Source: Limnochorda sp. L945t
GTDB taxonomy: Bacteria > Bacillota > Limnochordia > Limnochordales > Geochordaceae
Assembly (NCBI RefSeq): GCF_035593305.1
Contig: NZ_CP141615.1
Coordinates: 744,001 to 808,000, forward strand
Direction: 5' to 3'
Length of the DNA stretch: 64,000 nucleotides
Both the position numbers and the translations under genes were made by a program. The notes under the pieces were generated by a model, which had not been told where the DNA came from, did no database searches, and saw nothing but the letters and a program-made list of their open reading frames with translations. Positions 34,456-43,222 of this stretch are shown in pieces; the first letter of the stretch is position 1; the number at the start of each line of letters is the position of its first letter.

Positions 34456-35217
34456 TCAGAAGGCGATGCTCAGGCCTCCCCGCAACCTCAGCCCGGTGAA
34501 GTCCAGGGCCGGGCCGGGGTTACGATCCTTGTCCATGGTCTCGGGCACCTGCAGCCACCCGTAGCCCACCGTGGCCAGCAGCGCTGCTTGCGGCCCGAGC
34601 GCCGAGCGCAACTCGAGACCGGCCTCGTAGCCGTCGGCGTTGCCCTGGTACGTGTGGCTGAACTCCGCCGCGTCCGGGTCTTCCACCTGGCCCCGGATCT
34701 GGCCCCGTTCCGCGTAGGAGGCCTTGTACCGGCCGTAGCCCGCGAAGAAGCGCACCGAGGCCGGTTCGGCCAGCGGAGTGCCCAAGAACACCTTGAGCAT
34801 GGGGCCGTGGGCCGTCGGCGTGTAGGACTGGGTATAGTGGCCCGACACGCTGCCGGTCTGCACCGACAGGTCGGACGAGGTCGTGCCGGTCAGGTACTGG
34901 TACCCGAGCCCGACGCCGACGAGTCCCTGAGACGACAGGACGAACCCGGCTTCGGCCGAGATGCCTGCGCCCAGCCGGCCTGCGGGCGTGCACTCGGCGG
35001 TGACGCCGGCATGATTGAGTTCTCGAGCGATCTCCGCACAGTTCTGGCTGCCGGCATCGACCCGTTCGTTGACGGCCTCCATCTGGAACAGCCCCAGGCC
35101 GCCGCTCGCGTAGAAGTCGACGGCGGCCCGCGCGGACGGCGCCAGCATCACCGCTCCGGCCAGCACGACCAGGGCGGCTACGCCCTTGGGACTCCTGCCG
35201 AACCCTACCCTTCGCAT
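34456..35217 (-). CDS. Predicted outer-membrane beta-barrel protein
   Basis: 253 aa. Signal peptide ends at SARAAVDFYASGG. The mature part shows alternating strands with Gly and aromatic residues and predicted turns (VGVGLGYQYLTGTTSSDLSVQ, VRFFAGYGRYKASYAE, YEAGLELRSALG, AALLATVGYGWLQV) and ends LRLRGGLSIAF, a terminal-Phe barrel signal. Two Cys about 16 residues apart (NCAEI, ECTPAG) may form a disulfide in an N-terminal plug or loop. GGGGGG upstream of the ATG. Similar in plan to the barrel at 4853-5620 but not obviously homologous. Confidence 0.6.
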   Translation of the reverse strand: MRRVGFGRSPKGVAALVVLAGAVMLAPSARAAVDFYASGGLGLFQMEAVNERVDAGSQNCAEIARELNHAGVTAECTPAGRLGAGISAEAGFVLSSQGLVGVGLGYQYLTGTTSSDLSVQTGSVSGHYTQSYTPTAHGPMLKVFLGTPLAEPASVRFFAGYGRYKASYAERGQIRGQVEDPDAAEFSHTYQGNADGYEAGLELRSALGPQAALLATVGYGWLQVPETMDKDRNPGPALDFTGLRLRGGLSIAF

Positions 35218-35429
35218 CCGTGCATCCCCCCGTAAGGATTTGGAGTTCCTACGGGGCCGGGCACCCGTGGTTCATCCAGACCGTTCGGCCGGCGCCGGGG
35301 TGGTACGAGTGTCGAGAGGATGCCACGTTCTGGGTCGCATGCCGGATCGCACCATACCGGGCTCTGGTATACTGGGGGCTGTGTGCGCCGGGCTGCTCGC
35401 TGCGGGGGAGCGGAGGTCTCGCGGAACGG

Positions 35430-35891
35430 ATGGGCTGGAATCGCTGGTTGTTGCTGGTGGTCCTCACGTGGGTGCCGTGGCTCGAACTCCGGGGCACGAT
35501 CCCGCTGGGGCTGGCGTGGGGCATGCCCTGGCTGCCGGTGGTGCTGGTGGTCCTGATGGCCAACGTGTTGCTCTTCTGGCCGACCTGGCTGGTGATGTCG
35601 CTCTTTTATGAACGGTGGCTGCAGCACACGTTCGTGCGCGACCTGCTCGAGCGCGCCCGGCGCCGGAGCGAGGTGGCCGTGGAACGCTTCGGGCCCATCG
35701 GGCTGCTGCTCTTCGTTGCGCTGCCGTTTCCGGGGACGGGGGCGTACACGGGCACGGCGCTGGCTTACCTGGCCGGGATGCCGGTCATGAAGGCGTTTCG
35801 GTCGGTGGCCGCCGGGGTGCTCGTGGACGGCGTGATCATCACGCTTCTCAGCACGGGGGTCATCACCGGGGTGAGGTGGCTGTCGGGGTGA
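35430..35891 (+). CDS. Small multidrug-export membrane protein (Sm_multidrug_ex family)
   Basis: 153 aa with about four membrane helices: WLLLVVLTWVPWLELRGTIPLGLAWGMPWLPVVLVVLMANVLLFWPTWLVMSLFYERWL, then a basic cytoplasmic loop (RARRRSEVAVERFG), then LLLFVALPFPGTGAYTGTALAYLAGM and VLVDGVIITLLSTGVI. The ELRGTIPLG and PFPGTGAYTGT phrases are family hallmarks. Transport role is only a family annotation. ATG 35430 is chosen at the start of the conserved part; the frame is open upstream. Confidence 0.8.
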   Translation: MGWNRWLLLVVLTWVPWLELRGTIPLGLAWGMPWLPVVLVVLMANVLLFWPTWLVMSLFYERWLQHTFVRDLLERARRRSEVAVERFGPIGLLLFVALPFPGTGAYTGTALAYLAGMPVMKAFRSVAAGVLVDGVIITLLSTGVITGVRWLSG

Positions 35892-35938
35892 CCCGGGGCT
35901 GTGCCGCGTGCCGGCGGAAAGCGACAATCCGTCCCGCG

Positions 35939-35967
35939 TTGCCCGGTTTGCTCGTGCGTGCTATACT
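35939..35967 (+). promoter_or_regulatory. tRNA-Lys promoter
   Basis: TTGCCC (35939-35944), 17-bp spacer, TATACT (35962-35967), 12 bp before the tRNA. Confidence 0.75.
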
Positions 35968-35979
35968 TCCCAGTGCCGT

Positions 35980-36055
35980 GGGCCGCTAGCTCATCTGGCA
36001 GAGCATCGGACTTTTAATCCGAGGGTGCAGGGTTCGAGTCCCTGGCGGCCCACCA
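35980..36055 (+). tRNA. tRNA-Lys (anticodon TTT)
   Basis: Acceptor GGGCCGC/GCGGCCC, anticodon stem TCGGA/TCCGA with loop CTTTTAA (anticodon TTT), T arm CAGGG/CCCTG, encoded CCA. Confidence 0.97.
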
Positions 36056-36057
36056 GG

Positions 36058-36112
36058 TAACCGCCTCGGCGTCGCCGCCCCGGCCGGCAAGATTCATGCG
36101 ATACGGAAATCC
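36058..36112 (+). repeat. Dispersed ~50-bp repeat, copy 1
   Basis: ACCGCCTCGGCGTCGCCGCC and the ~30 bases after it recur at 37704-37755 with only a few changes (CAAGATTCATGCGATACGG here, CAAGGTTCCTGCGACACGG there). Copy 1 lies directly behind tRNA-Lys. Nature unknown. Confidence 0.6.
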
Positions 36113-36237
36113 GGGTCATCGTGGTCGGGGATGCTCGCTCGCCCAGTGGCCAGGTGGGTGCCGTAGTCCAGGGGGCGCCGTCGCTTCACACCGAAAGGGC
36201 GGCGCGCCGCAACGCACGGCTGTGCCGTCCCGTCTAG

Positions 36238-36886
36238 GCGCGCCAGCGGATGTAGTACCGTTCAAATGCCTGCTTGAGCCAGCGTGGGATGGCCCCCGTC
36301 GCTGCGAAGACGGTCCTGGCGTCACCTGCCCCTGGGTGCGGCCGGCGCATGACCAGGAGCCCCTGCCTGCGCGGATGAGGGGCGTACCCGGGCTCGCCAG
36401 CACGACCAGGTGGACGACGGCCCGTCCCCCGCGCGGCTTTCGCCCGGATGGGCCAAGGATCTCCGCGAGGCTGTGCGCCGCAAAAAGCGTGGGCTGCGGC
36501 CACAGGATGGAGGCCGTGAACCGCTCGGCGCCGGGCCAGGGTAGGTGCGCTTCTGCGCCCAGAGCGACCAGCAGGTAGTCGTAAGGCAGCGGGGCCGTCG
36601 CTGTGGACAGCAGGTCGCCAAGCAGCCGCTCGCCGTGACACTTCGTGACGGTGCTTCCGCCTCCTCTCAATCGCACCATCCCCAGCCAGAACCTGGAGCG
36701 ATACCGTGCCGAACGCCTCGACGGTGACGACCTCCTAAACGCCTCCGCAAGGGGAGCCGAACGAGGCTGCATGGCCCGTTCAATGGAGCCACGCGCTGCT
36801 GCAGAATGGGCTGGGGGGCGGCCCCCGCCGCGCCGCCGGCATGCAAGTGACGATCTCCGACCCGGACCTCGGCCCGCACGGGACAA
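36238..36886 (-). pseudogene. FAD/NAD disulfide-reductase-like (SQR/NDH-2 type) remnant
   Basis: In one minus frame LPYDYLLVALGAEAHLPWPGAERFTASILW and LFAAHSLAEIL match the central region of sulfide:quinone reductase or NDH-2 proteins (the YDYLVVAxGxE motif). A second frame near 36300-36240 ends FAATGAIPRWLKQAFERYYIRWRA, like the C-terminal membrane-binding tail of the same family. The first GxGxxG motif and the cysteines were not found, and the two parts need a frameshift. Non-functional. Confidence 0.55.
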
Positions 36887-36910
36887 TCGGCGCCAGGTTC
36901 ACCGACGCGG

Positions 36911-37078
36911 CTCGAGCGCGTCGTCATGGAGGTCGGTCCGCCGGCCCATGTGGCGACGGCTGACCCTGAGTGCGTGGCCCGCTCCCTTGGCCTGAGTGTC
37001 TCCGGTCTGGCCGGCGGCGACCTGCCGCCCGAAGTAATGGCCTCGGGGGTGCAGCATCTCATCGTGCCGTTGAAATAA
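36911..37078 (+). pseudogene. PhzF-type isomerase, C-terminal half-domain scrap
   Basis: 56 codons reading LERVVMEVGPPAHVATADPECVARSLGLSVSGLAGGDLPPEVMASGVQHLIVPLK then stop; the end is the inter-domain signature of PhzF-like epimerases (normally ..VSTGVPHLIVPL). No start and no catalytic Glu region; the preceding sequence is in other frames. Confidence 0.45.
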
Positions 37079-37209
37079 AGGCCCGCCAGCGTCCGGATGC
37101 CAAGGGGACGATCCACGAAAGGACGTGTCGCATGCCGCCGTAGTAGAAAGCGCCGAAGGGTGAGGTTTCTGGTACGCCAGCGTCTACGCGTGGCGCCCAC
37201 GTGGGCCGA

Positions 37210-37614
37210 ACGGAGAGGTTGGTTCGGGGCCGGAGGGGCAACGGCCGCAAGGACGTTCGTTGCCGAATGGCTGCGGATCGTGGGGGTCAACCTGGCAACC
37301 GCGGGCCTGGTGACCGGCCTGGCGAGCCTCATGGAGACCGAAGGGGGCTTTTCGCTGGGCTACCTGGTGCCCCTGTGGAACGCGATCCTGTACGGCGCGT
37401 CCTTATTGCCGCGTACGCCCTGCTGGTGGTCTCCCTGCGCGGGCTGGCCCGCTATAGAATCCGTGGCCGCTGGTGGTCGTTCCGGCAGCAGCTGGTCCGG
37501 ATCGAGCCGCCGGGCCTGCGCCGCCAGGAGTGGCTTGGCGTGGTGCTGGCGCTCGTCGTGCTCCTGGCTGCCAACGCCAGAGAGGCGCTGCAGGTTATGG
37601 AAGTCACGAGGTGA
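37210..37614 (+). pseudogene. Membrane protein remnant with frameshift
   Basis: TFVAEWLRIVGVNLATAGLVTGLASLMETEGGFSLGYLVPLWNAILYG in one frame is continued after about 37395 by AYALLVVSLRGLARYRIRGRWWSFRQQLVRIEPPGLRRQEWLGVVLALVVLLAANA in another, ending at 37614. Both parts are hydrophobic, with a family-like GxLVPLxNAILYG phrase. The break suggests a single-base shift; the protein family is not recognised. Confidence 0.45.
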
Positions 37615-37703
37615 GGTCAGCCGTACCGTGACATGCGACACGACGTCGCCTCAGCACCCGAAGCCGGTTGTCCGTCTCGTAGAGCGTGGACACCCGCCCG
37701 AAG

Positions 37704-37755
37704 ACCGCCTCGGCGTCGCCGCCCCGTCGGGCAAGGTTCCTGCGACACGGATCGC
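37704..37755 (+). repeat. Dispersed ~50-bp repeat, copy 2
   Basis: Second copy of the element at 36058-36112, same orientation, 1.65 kb away. The two copies flank the decayed SQR, PhzF and membrane-protein remnants. Confidence 0.6.
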
Positions 37756-37890
37756 CCGACCTGTTGACTCTCCCGTCGCGGGAGGCCCTACGCTGCCCGC
37801 AGACGGCGGACAGGGCAGGGAACGGAGGCGGTCGGCATGCCGGCGTAGCTGAGCGCCCTGGCCGGATGCCGGGAGGAGGCGGAAGGTCCG

Positions 37891-38586
37891 ATGAAGCAGT
37901 ACGACGTCCAGGTGGAAGAGGTACGGCCGGTGACGGCCATGATGGTGCGCAAGGTGGGGGCCGTGCGAGAGGCTGGCCCCTGGGTCGCGGCGGTCATGGC
38001 GTACCTGGCGCAACAGGGGCGCCGGCTGGACGGCCCGCCGGTGGCCGTCTACTTCGATGAAGAGTTCGACCCCGAGCGAACCGACTTTGCTGCCGGATGG
38101 CCGGTCGGCCAGCCCCTTCCCAGGGGCGACTCGCCGGCAGGGCCGGTCGAAGTCCTGACCCTTCCGGGCGGGCAAGTGGCCTGGGTGAAGCACGTGGGGC
38201 CGTACGGTGAACTCGGCGATGCGTACCGGGCGCTGCTCGACCACATCAAGGCGAGCGGGCTGCGGGTGACGGGGCCGCCCCGGGAGTGGTACCTCACGGA
38301 TCCGGCTTCGACACCGGACCCGTCGCAGAACGTCACGCGCGTCGAATTCCCAGCCGTGCGGGCCAACGCGGATCAGCCCGTGGCCGGGCTCATCGAGCGC
38401 CTCGAGGCGGCGCAACGCCGACTCGAGCAACTGGTCGTCGAAGCCGGCGAGCGGGATCTGCCCGGCATCCGTGCCAAAGCCGGAGCGAAACCCCGCGACC
38501 TGCGTGCCACCCTGCTTCGCATGGAAGCCCACGTACGCCAGCACGAGCGGAAGCTCCGAAGGAGCCTGGCGCACCTTGGGCCATAG
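37891..38586 (+). CDS. GyrI-like effector-binding protein with C-terminal helical domain
   Basis: 231 aa, soluble. Residues about 1-155 fit the GyrI/AraC effector-binding (SOUL-like) fold: VEEVRPVTAMMVRKVGAV, GPPVAVYFDEEFDPERTDFAAGWPVGQPL, LPGGQVAWVKHVGPYGELGDAYRALLDHIKASG, REWYLTDPASTPDPSQNVTRVEFPV. Residues about 165-231 form a helical tail resembling a DinB-type bundle (LEQLVVEAGERDL, RMEAHVRQHERKLRRSL). Such proteins bind or hydrolyse small cyclic or cationic compounds. ATG with GGAGGAGGCGGAAGG upstream. It is the only intact gene between 36.1 and 39.7 kb. Confidence 0.8.
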   Translation: MKQYDVQVEEVRPVTAMMVRKVGAVREAGPWVAAVMAYLAQQGRRLDGPPVAVYFDEEFDPERTDFAAGWPVGQPLPRGDSPAGPVEVLTLPGGQVAWVKHVGPYGELGDAYRALLDHIKASGLRVTGPPREWYLTDPASTPDPSQNVTRVEFPAVRANADQPVAGLIERLEAAQRRLEQLVVEAGERDLPGIRAKAGAKPRDLRATLLRMEAHVRQHERKLRRSLAHLGP

Positions 38587-38629
38587 CCAGAGGCGGCGTA
38601 CCGCGCTGCGGGCTCACCTACCGGCATGA

Positions 38630-38705
38630 CAGCCAACGCCCTACGTCGAGGGAACCCCGCAGAAAGTGGAGTGGATGCGGAGTCATCCGTCCTCTAGCAA
38701 AACGG
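38630..38705 (+). repeat. Copy of the 3' end of the epimerase gene
   Basis: CAGCCAACGCCCTACGTCGA and the following ~50 bases, including AGTGGAGTGGATGCGGAGTC, align base by base with 14187-14257, the last codons of the broken epimerase, at roughly 80% identity. No upstream part of a second epimerase gene is present, so this is a remnant paralogue or a transferred fragment. Confidence 0.75.
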
Positions 38706-38833
38706 CTGACAAGGGCATGACAGCTTTCGCGGCGGCCCCGGCCTGGGCAGGAGAACGACTCCAAGAACCTAACGGGCATCGGTACTGAGACCCGGACTGG
38801 GAAGGGGTTCCCCGGGGGTGGCCGAGGGGGGAG

Positions 38834-39290
38834 GTGCGGCGGGAGGGCACCGGGAGCCGTGAGCCGGGATGTGTGCTGGTGTACCCGCCGGCCGGCTTCG
38901 AGTTTCACCACGAGTCGAAGGGCGCTGTCTGGAGGATGGGCCAGCATGCCTACGTCGCTTTCTTCCCCGGGCGCTGGTACTCCGTCGGGCCCCGCTTGGA
39001 CACGAACGGCCGGGTGCTAGAGTAGTACTGGAACGTCGAGACCCCGCCCGTCTGCGAGCCGGCTCGGATCTGGCAGTACGCCGTCGAACTCGACGTGCGC
39101 TGCACCGCCGACCGCACCTGTGAGGTCTGCGACCTGGCGGAGTTCGAGACCAGGCGGGACCTGTATCCCCCCGAGTGGACGGAGTCGTCCTTGCGGGCGG
39201 TCGAGGAGATCGGGGCGCACGGCGGTGAGGCTCGCTGGCCGATGCTCCCGGACGGGGGTAACCCCGAGACCCTCGGTGTGTTCTTGACCT
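38834..39290 (+). pseudogene. DUF402-family protein interrupted by an amber codon
   Basis: First part: PPAGFEFHHESKGAVWRMGQHAYVAFFPGRWYSVGPRLDTNGRVLE then TAG, immediately followed in frame by YWNVETPPV...YAVELDVRCTADRTCEVCDLAEFETRRDLYPPEW. In DUF402 proteins the two are continuous (..G.v.eYYvNve, then DlelDl.v), so the TAG replaces a Tyr codon (TAC or TAT). No good ribosome site is seen. A single nonsense change disrupts an otherwise readable small protein of about 150 aa. Confidence 0.65.
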
Positions 39291-39319
39291 GGCCTGAGCG
39301 CCTCGCGCATCATAGCGCA

Positions 39320-39472
39320 TTACCGAAGCGGAACCGCCCGTGCTCTTCCGAGAAGCGTTGGAGGTCGGGGCTTCCAGAGGAAGCCCCCTTCGGGGAGCTT
39401 GCGGCACAGGTCGAGAAGCTGAAAAGGCCGCTCGCTCACGGCCTTGAGCGCGAACCCGGGAATGATGCCCAC
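39320..39472 (-). CDS. Possible small protein, unrecognised
   Basis: A minus frame of about 50 codons, GTG start at 39472 with GAAAGGGG about ten bases upstream, reads MGIIPGFALKAVSERPFQLLDLCRKLPEGGFLWKPRPPTLLG. No family recognised. It lies in the second decay zone, so it may be a fragment. Confidence 0.25.
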   Translation of the reverse strand: MGIIPGFALKAVSERPFQLLDLCRKLPEGGFLWKPRPPTLLGRARAVPLR

Positions 39473-39685
39473 AGTGGCCACCCCTTTCTACCTAACGGCC
39501 TTCCGGATAGGAGTATGAGAGCCGCTCAGCCCGGAAGACTGCCTGCCCGCCACAAGGGTATCGTGCCGACCTTGACAACAGCATGTCAGCTTTGGCAGGG
39601 TGCTCGCCCCCGCGTGACCGGGAGTGCCGCCCACCCTGTACCGAGCTGTACGGCGGGCATGGCCCGGGGGTAACTGTGTGGCGAA

Positions 39686-39702
39686 TACGTTGCAGGAACG
39701 TA
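39686..39702 (+). promoter_or_regulatory. Candidate operator upstream of the LacI gene
   Basis: Perfect inverted repeat TACGTT-GCAGG-AACGTA about 45 bp before the regulator's start codon. The length (17 bp) suits a LacI-family dimer, but the 5-bp centre differs from the usual central CG. A likely autoregulatory site for the sugar operon. Confidence 0.4.
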
Positions 39703-39744
39703 CCAGAAGCGTGTCGAATGCGCCCTTCGAGAGGAGGAAACGGC

Positions 39745-40812
39745 TTGGAAAGCCGGGGGTCGGGCCAGGCGAACCGGGCGGCATCCCCAACCGTTCGGGC
39801 CATTGCCAGGGAGGCGGGAGTGAGCCCGTCGACGGTTTCTCGCGTCCTGCGCTCGCCGGACGGTGTCAGCGACGAGGCGCGCCGGCGGGTCCTGGGAGCG
39901 ATTGACAGATTGGGCTCGACCCCCGATGAGGTGAGGTTGTCGGCATCGCTGAAGCTGAAGGCCCTCACGAAGTCTGCCCACAGTCAGGCCAGGGGGTTGT
40001 TGGGGCTCATCGTTCCGGACGTCAGTACCGCCTTTTACGTCGAGGTCCTCAAGGGGGTCGAGGCCGAGGCCTACAACAGGGGGTACGGCCTGGTGCTTTA
40101 CACCACAGCAGGGCGCGGGCACGATGAGGTGATTCGCAGATCCCTGGAAGCGGATCAGGCTCAAGGGCTGATCATCATGACCCCTCGCGGTGGCGCGTCC
40201 CGGGCGCTTCTGGAGCGCAACGCACGCGCCATTCCCCCTGTCGTCGTGGTGGACCATCGCAGCGAAGGCAGCCCTTTCCCGCATGTCGCCGTGGACAACC
40301 TCAAGGGGGCCATGGATGCAACCACTTATCTCATCAAAAGAGGCTACCGGCGCATCGCGTTCATCACGGGCGAACTCTCGATCCAGTCTGCCGTTGACCG
40401 TCTCCGGGGGTACCGCCTCGCGCTCGAGGAAGCGGGTATAGGGTTTGACCCGCAGCTGGTGGTGCGCGGGGATTTTCGTACCCCTTCGGGGTATCGGGCA
40501 GCAAGAGAATGGCTCGACCAGAAGCAACCGCTTCCCGACGTCTGGTTTTGCTCCAACGACCTCATGGCTTTTGGCGTCCTGCAGGCCCTTCACGAGGCTG
40601 GCGTGTCCGTGCCAGGGGATACGGCCGTGATGGGTTTCGACGACATTCCCATGGCACAGGCGACGCTGCCGCCGCTCACCACGGTGGCGCAACCCATGAC
40701 GGAGATGGGTGCGCTCGCGGTGCGGATGGTGGCCAGCATGCTCGAAGGAGGGGAGGTGGCCGTTCCCCGAGTCGTCCTCGAAACCCGCTTGGTCATCCGT
40801 CAGTCGGCTTGA
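39745..40812 (+). CDS. LacI-family transcriptional regulator of a sugar operon
   Basis: 355 aa. N-terminal HTH SPTVRAIAREAGVSPSTVSRVLRSPDGVSDEARRRVLGAIDRLGSTPDEVRLSASLKLKAL with hinge, then the periplasmic-binding-like effector domain (GLLGLIVPDVSTAFYVEVLKGVEAEAYNRGYGLVLYTT ... GFDDIPMAQATLPPLTTVAQPMTEMG). Start TTG 39745 is chosen because AGGAGG lies seven bases upstream; ATG 39718 has no ribosome site. It is followed by the sugar-binding protein gene 22 bp downstream and probably represses the operon until the cognate oligosaccharide binds. Confidence 0.9.
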   Translation: MESRGSGQANRAASPTVRAIAREAGVSPSTVSRVLRSPDGVSDEARRRVLGAIDRLGSTPDEVRLSASLKLKALTKSAHSQARGLLGLIVPDVSTAFYVEVLKGVEAEAYNRGYGLVLYTTAGRGHDEVIRRSLEADQAQGLIIMTPRGGASRALLERNARAIPPVVVVDHRSEGSPFPHVAVDNLKGAMDATTYLIKRGYRRIAFITGELSIQSAVDRLRGYRLALEEAGIGFDPQLVVRGDFRTPSGYRAAREWLDQKQPLPDVWFCSNDLMAFGVLQALHEAGVSVPGDTAVMGFDDIPMAQATLPPLTTVAQPMTEMGALAVRMVASMLEGGEVAVPRVVLETRLVIRQSA

Positions 40813-40834
40813 GCCGGAGAGGAGTTGACAGGGG

Positions 40835-42124
40835 ATGGCGATTCTGCGACGCAGCAGAGGGTTGCGCAATCTTGGAACCGGTATTTTGTCGGTTGTGCTT
40901 GTCCTTGCGCTCGGGGCCGGTGCCTCGGCAAAGACCACCATCACGGTTGGGGTGTTTCCTGACCTCGACTCCGTCATCAAGGCGGTCATCCCGGAGTTCA
41001 ACAAGGCGTACCCCGATATCGAGATCAAGCTCCAGGCGCTCGGGTACGCCGACCACCATAACGCTTTGCTCACGGCTCTCGCCACTGGCTCGGGCGCTCC
41101 GGACGTGGTGGCCGTCGAGATCGGCTACCTCGGACGCTTCGCCGTCCAGGGCGGCCTCACCGATCTGAGCAAGCCTCCTTTCAGTGGCGGGCAGTACCGA
41201 GATCTGTTCGTGCCTTACGCCTGGGGCCAGGCCACGACGGCGGACGGCCGGATCGTGGCCATGCCCGCTGACATCGGACCAGGGACCATGTTCTACCGCC
41301 GCGACGTGGTGCAGGCCGCCGGGCTCGACATCAACACGGTGAACACGTGGGACGAACTGGTGGCGTTCGGCCGTAAGGTGACCCGGGATACCAACGGCGA
41401 CGGCAAGCCGGATGTGTTCCTCATCGCGGCTGCCTCGACCATCGCCGACGCCATGTACAGGGGCAACATCCCAGAAGGTGAGGGCGTCTATTTCGATGCC
41501 CGCGGCCGCACCGTCGTGGAGAGCCCCCGATTCGTCAAGGCCTTTACGGTCGCCCAGCAGGTGCGCCGAGCCGGCCTGGACGCCCGTATCGGTTCCTGGA
41601 GCAACGAATGGTACGAGGCGTTCAAGCGGGGCACTGTGGCAGTGGAGTTGTCCGGAGCCTGGCTGGCCGGCCATCTGCAAAACTGGATGGCGCCAGACAC
41701 AGCGGGCAAGTGGGGCGCCCGCGACCTGCCCGAGAACATGTACGTGAGCTGGGGCGGGTCGTTCTACGCCATTCCCGAGCAATCGAAGAACAAGGCTGAT
41801 GCATGGAAGCTGGTCCAGTTCCTGACGACCCGCCGAGACATCCAGTTGCTGGCGTTCAGGACCACCAACGCGTTCCCCGCGCTGCGGGCCGCGCTGGACG
41901 ACCCGACCTTCGACGAGCCCGTGCCGTTCCTTGGTGGACAGAAGGCTCGCCGGATGTGGGCCGAAGCGGCCAGCAAGGTGCACGCATCGGTGATCCATCC
42001 GGGCGACCCCGTCGCCCAGGAGATCGTGACGTCCGCCCTGACCCAGGTGCTCGAGGAGGGCAAGGACGTCAAACAGGCCTTGGCCGAGGCCAAGCAGCTC
42101 ATCGAACGGCGGGTGCGGCGGTGA
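40835..42124 (+). CDS. Sugar ABC transporter substrate-binding protein
   Basis: 429 aa, SBP_bac_1 (MalE/UgpB) type. Signal peptide about 1-32. TTITVGVFPDLDSVIKAVIPEFNKAYPDIEIKLQAL is the family start; GSGAPDVVAVEIGYLGRFAVQGGLTDLSK, AMPADIGPGTMFYRRDVVQAAGLD and SKNKADAWKLVQFLTTRRDIQLL follow. Probably binds an oligosaccharide such as cellobiose, given the beta-glucosidase in the operon. ATG with GGAGAGGAG upstream. Its stop overlaps the next gene's GTG. Confidence 0.92.
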   Translation: MAILRRSRGLRNLGTGILSVVLVLALGAGASAKTTITVGVFPDLDSVIKAVIPEFNKAYPDIEIKLQALGYADHHNALLTALATGSGAPDVVAVEIGYLGRFAVQGGLTDLSKPPFSGGQYRDLFVPYAWGQATTADGRIVAMPADIGPGTMFYRRDVVQAAGLDINTVNTWDELVAFGRKVTRDTNGDGKPDVFLIAAASTIADAMYRGNIPEGEGVYFDARGRTVVESPRFVKAFTVAQQVRRAGLDARIGSWSNEWYEAFKRGTVAVELSGAWLAGHLQNWMAPDTAGKWGARDLPENMYVSWGGSFYAIPEQSKNKADAWKLVQFLTTRRDIQLLAFRTTNAFPALRAALDDPTFDEPVPFLGGQKARRMWAEAASKVHASVIHPGDPVAQEIVTSALTQVLEEGKDVKQALAEAKQLIERRVRR

Positions 42125-43203
42125 AAGCCGTGCAGGGGCCGGGTCACAAGCTGGACGGGCCCACTTCGCATGGGGCCGGGCCGGCTGGCCACCCGGCCCC
42201 GGCCCTTTCGACCCGGGCGGCGGCCGACACAGCGCTCCGCACGAGGCGCTGGGGGGTCAACCGGTCCCGCTGGCAGCGGCGGGCCGCGCCCTACATCTTC
42301 GTCAGCCCGTTTTTCATCCTGTTTGCCATCTTCGGTCTGTACCCCATCGCCTTCTCATTGTACCTGTCGTTTCACAACTGGAACGCCGTGGGCGGGCTCG
42401 GGACGATGGAATGGGTCGGCATTGAGAACTACGCGTTCTTGCTGACCGACCCCTGGTTCTGGAAGTCCCTGTGGAATACCGTGGTGCTGCTGGTCGTATC
42501 GGGCCTGCCGCAGCACGTCATCGCCATTCCGCTCGCTTTCATCCTCAACTCGGGGCTGGTGCGGCTACGCAATCTCTTCAGCTCCTCGTACTTCATGCCC
42601 TACATCACCTCCACCGTCGCGGTGAGCATGATCTTCGCCACCATCTACGGCACCCAGTACGGGGCTCTGAATGCGGCGCTGAGCTGGCTGCAACAGCACG
42701 CCGGGCTTGGATGGCTGTTCGACCTGGTCGGCCTCGAGATGCCGGTCAACTGGCTAGGGCGGGCCCCTTATATCAAGCCGGCTATCGCGATGCTGGTCGT
42801 CTGGCGATGGTTTGGCTGGAACACCGTGCTCTACCTGGCGGGCCTTCAGACCATTCCACGGGAGCTTTACGAGGCGGCCATGGTGGACGGCGCCGGCGTT
42901 TACCAGCAGTTCCGGTGGATCACGCTGCCGCTACTCAAGCCCATCGTCTTCTTCGCGATGACGCTCACCATCATCGGCAACATGCAGCTCTTCGACGAAC
43001 CCTACATCCTCACCAACGGCACGGGCGGTACCAGTGAGGCCGGGTTGACGGTCGCGCTGTACCTGTACCGGACGGGCTTCGAGTGGCTGTACATGGGGTC
43101 GGCGGCGGCCATGTCGTGGGCGTTGTTTCTCGTCATCGTCGGATTGTCGTTTGCCAACTTCCGCCTCATCGGGCGGGCCGGGCTCGAGCGCCGCGGCGGG
43201 TGA
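42121..43203 (+). CDS. Sugar ABC transporter permease (MalF type)
   Basis: 360 aa inner-membrane permease with six core helices. After a ~50-residue Pro/Ala-rich N-terminal extension, PYIFVSPFFILFAIFGLYPIAFSLYLSFHNWN is the MalF-type first helix, and EAAMVDGAGVYQQFRWITLPLLKPI is the EAA loop that docks the ATPase. GTG start at 42121 overlaps the binding-protein stop (GTGA). No ATPase gene lies in the operon, so a shared MsmK/UgpC-type ATPase encoded elsewhere is expected. Confidence 0.9.
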   Translation: MKAVQGPGHKLDGPTSHGAGPAGHPAPALSTRAAADTALRTRRWGVNRSRWQRRAAPYIFVSPFFILFAIFGLYPIAFSLYLSFHNWNAVGGLGTMEWVGIENYAFLLTDPWFWKSLWNTVVLLVVSGLPQHVIAIPLAFILNSGLVRLRNLFSSSYFMPYITSTVAVSMIFATIYGTQYGALNAALSWLQQHAGLGWLFDLVGLEMPVNWLGRAPYIKPAIAMLVVWRWFGWNTVLYLAGLQTIPRELYEAAMVDGAGVYQQFRWITLPLLKPIVFFAMTLTIIGNMQLFDEPYILTNGTGGTSEAGLTVALYLYRTGFEWLYMGSAAAMSWALFLVIVGLSFANFRLIGRAGLERRGG

Positions 43204-43222
43204 GGAAGGGCGGGAACGACCG

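Noticed and set aside
38996-39030. Reading the TAG in the DUF402 gene as pyrrolysine
   Set aside because: There is no PylT or PylS gene in the window and the position is a conserved Tyr; a simple nonsense mutation explains it.
39367-39390. Hairpin GGGGCTTCC-AGA-GGAAGCCCC as a terminator
   Set aside because: The tail is only CTT and no intact gene ends just before it.
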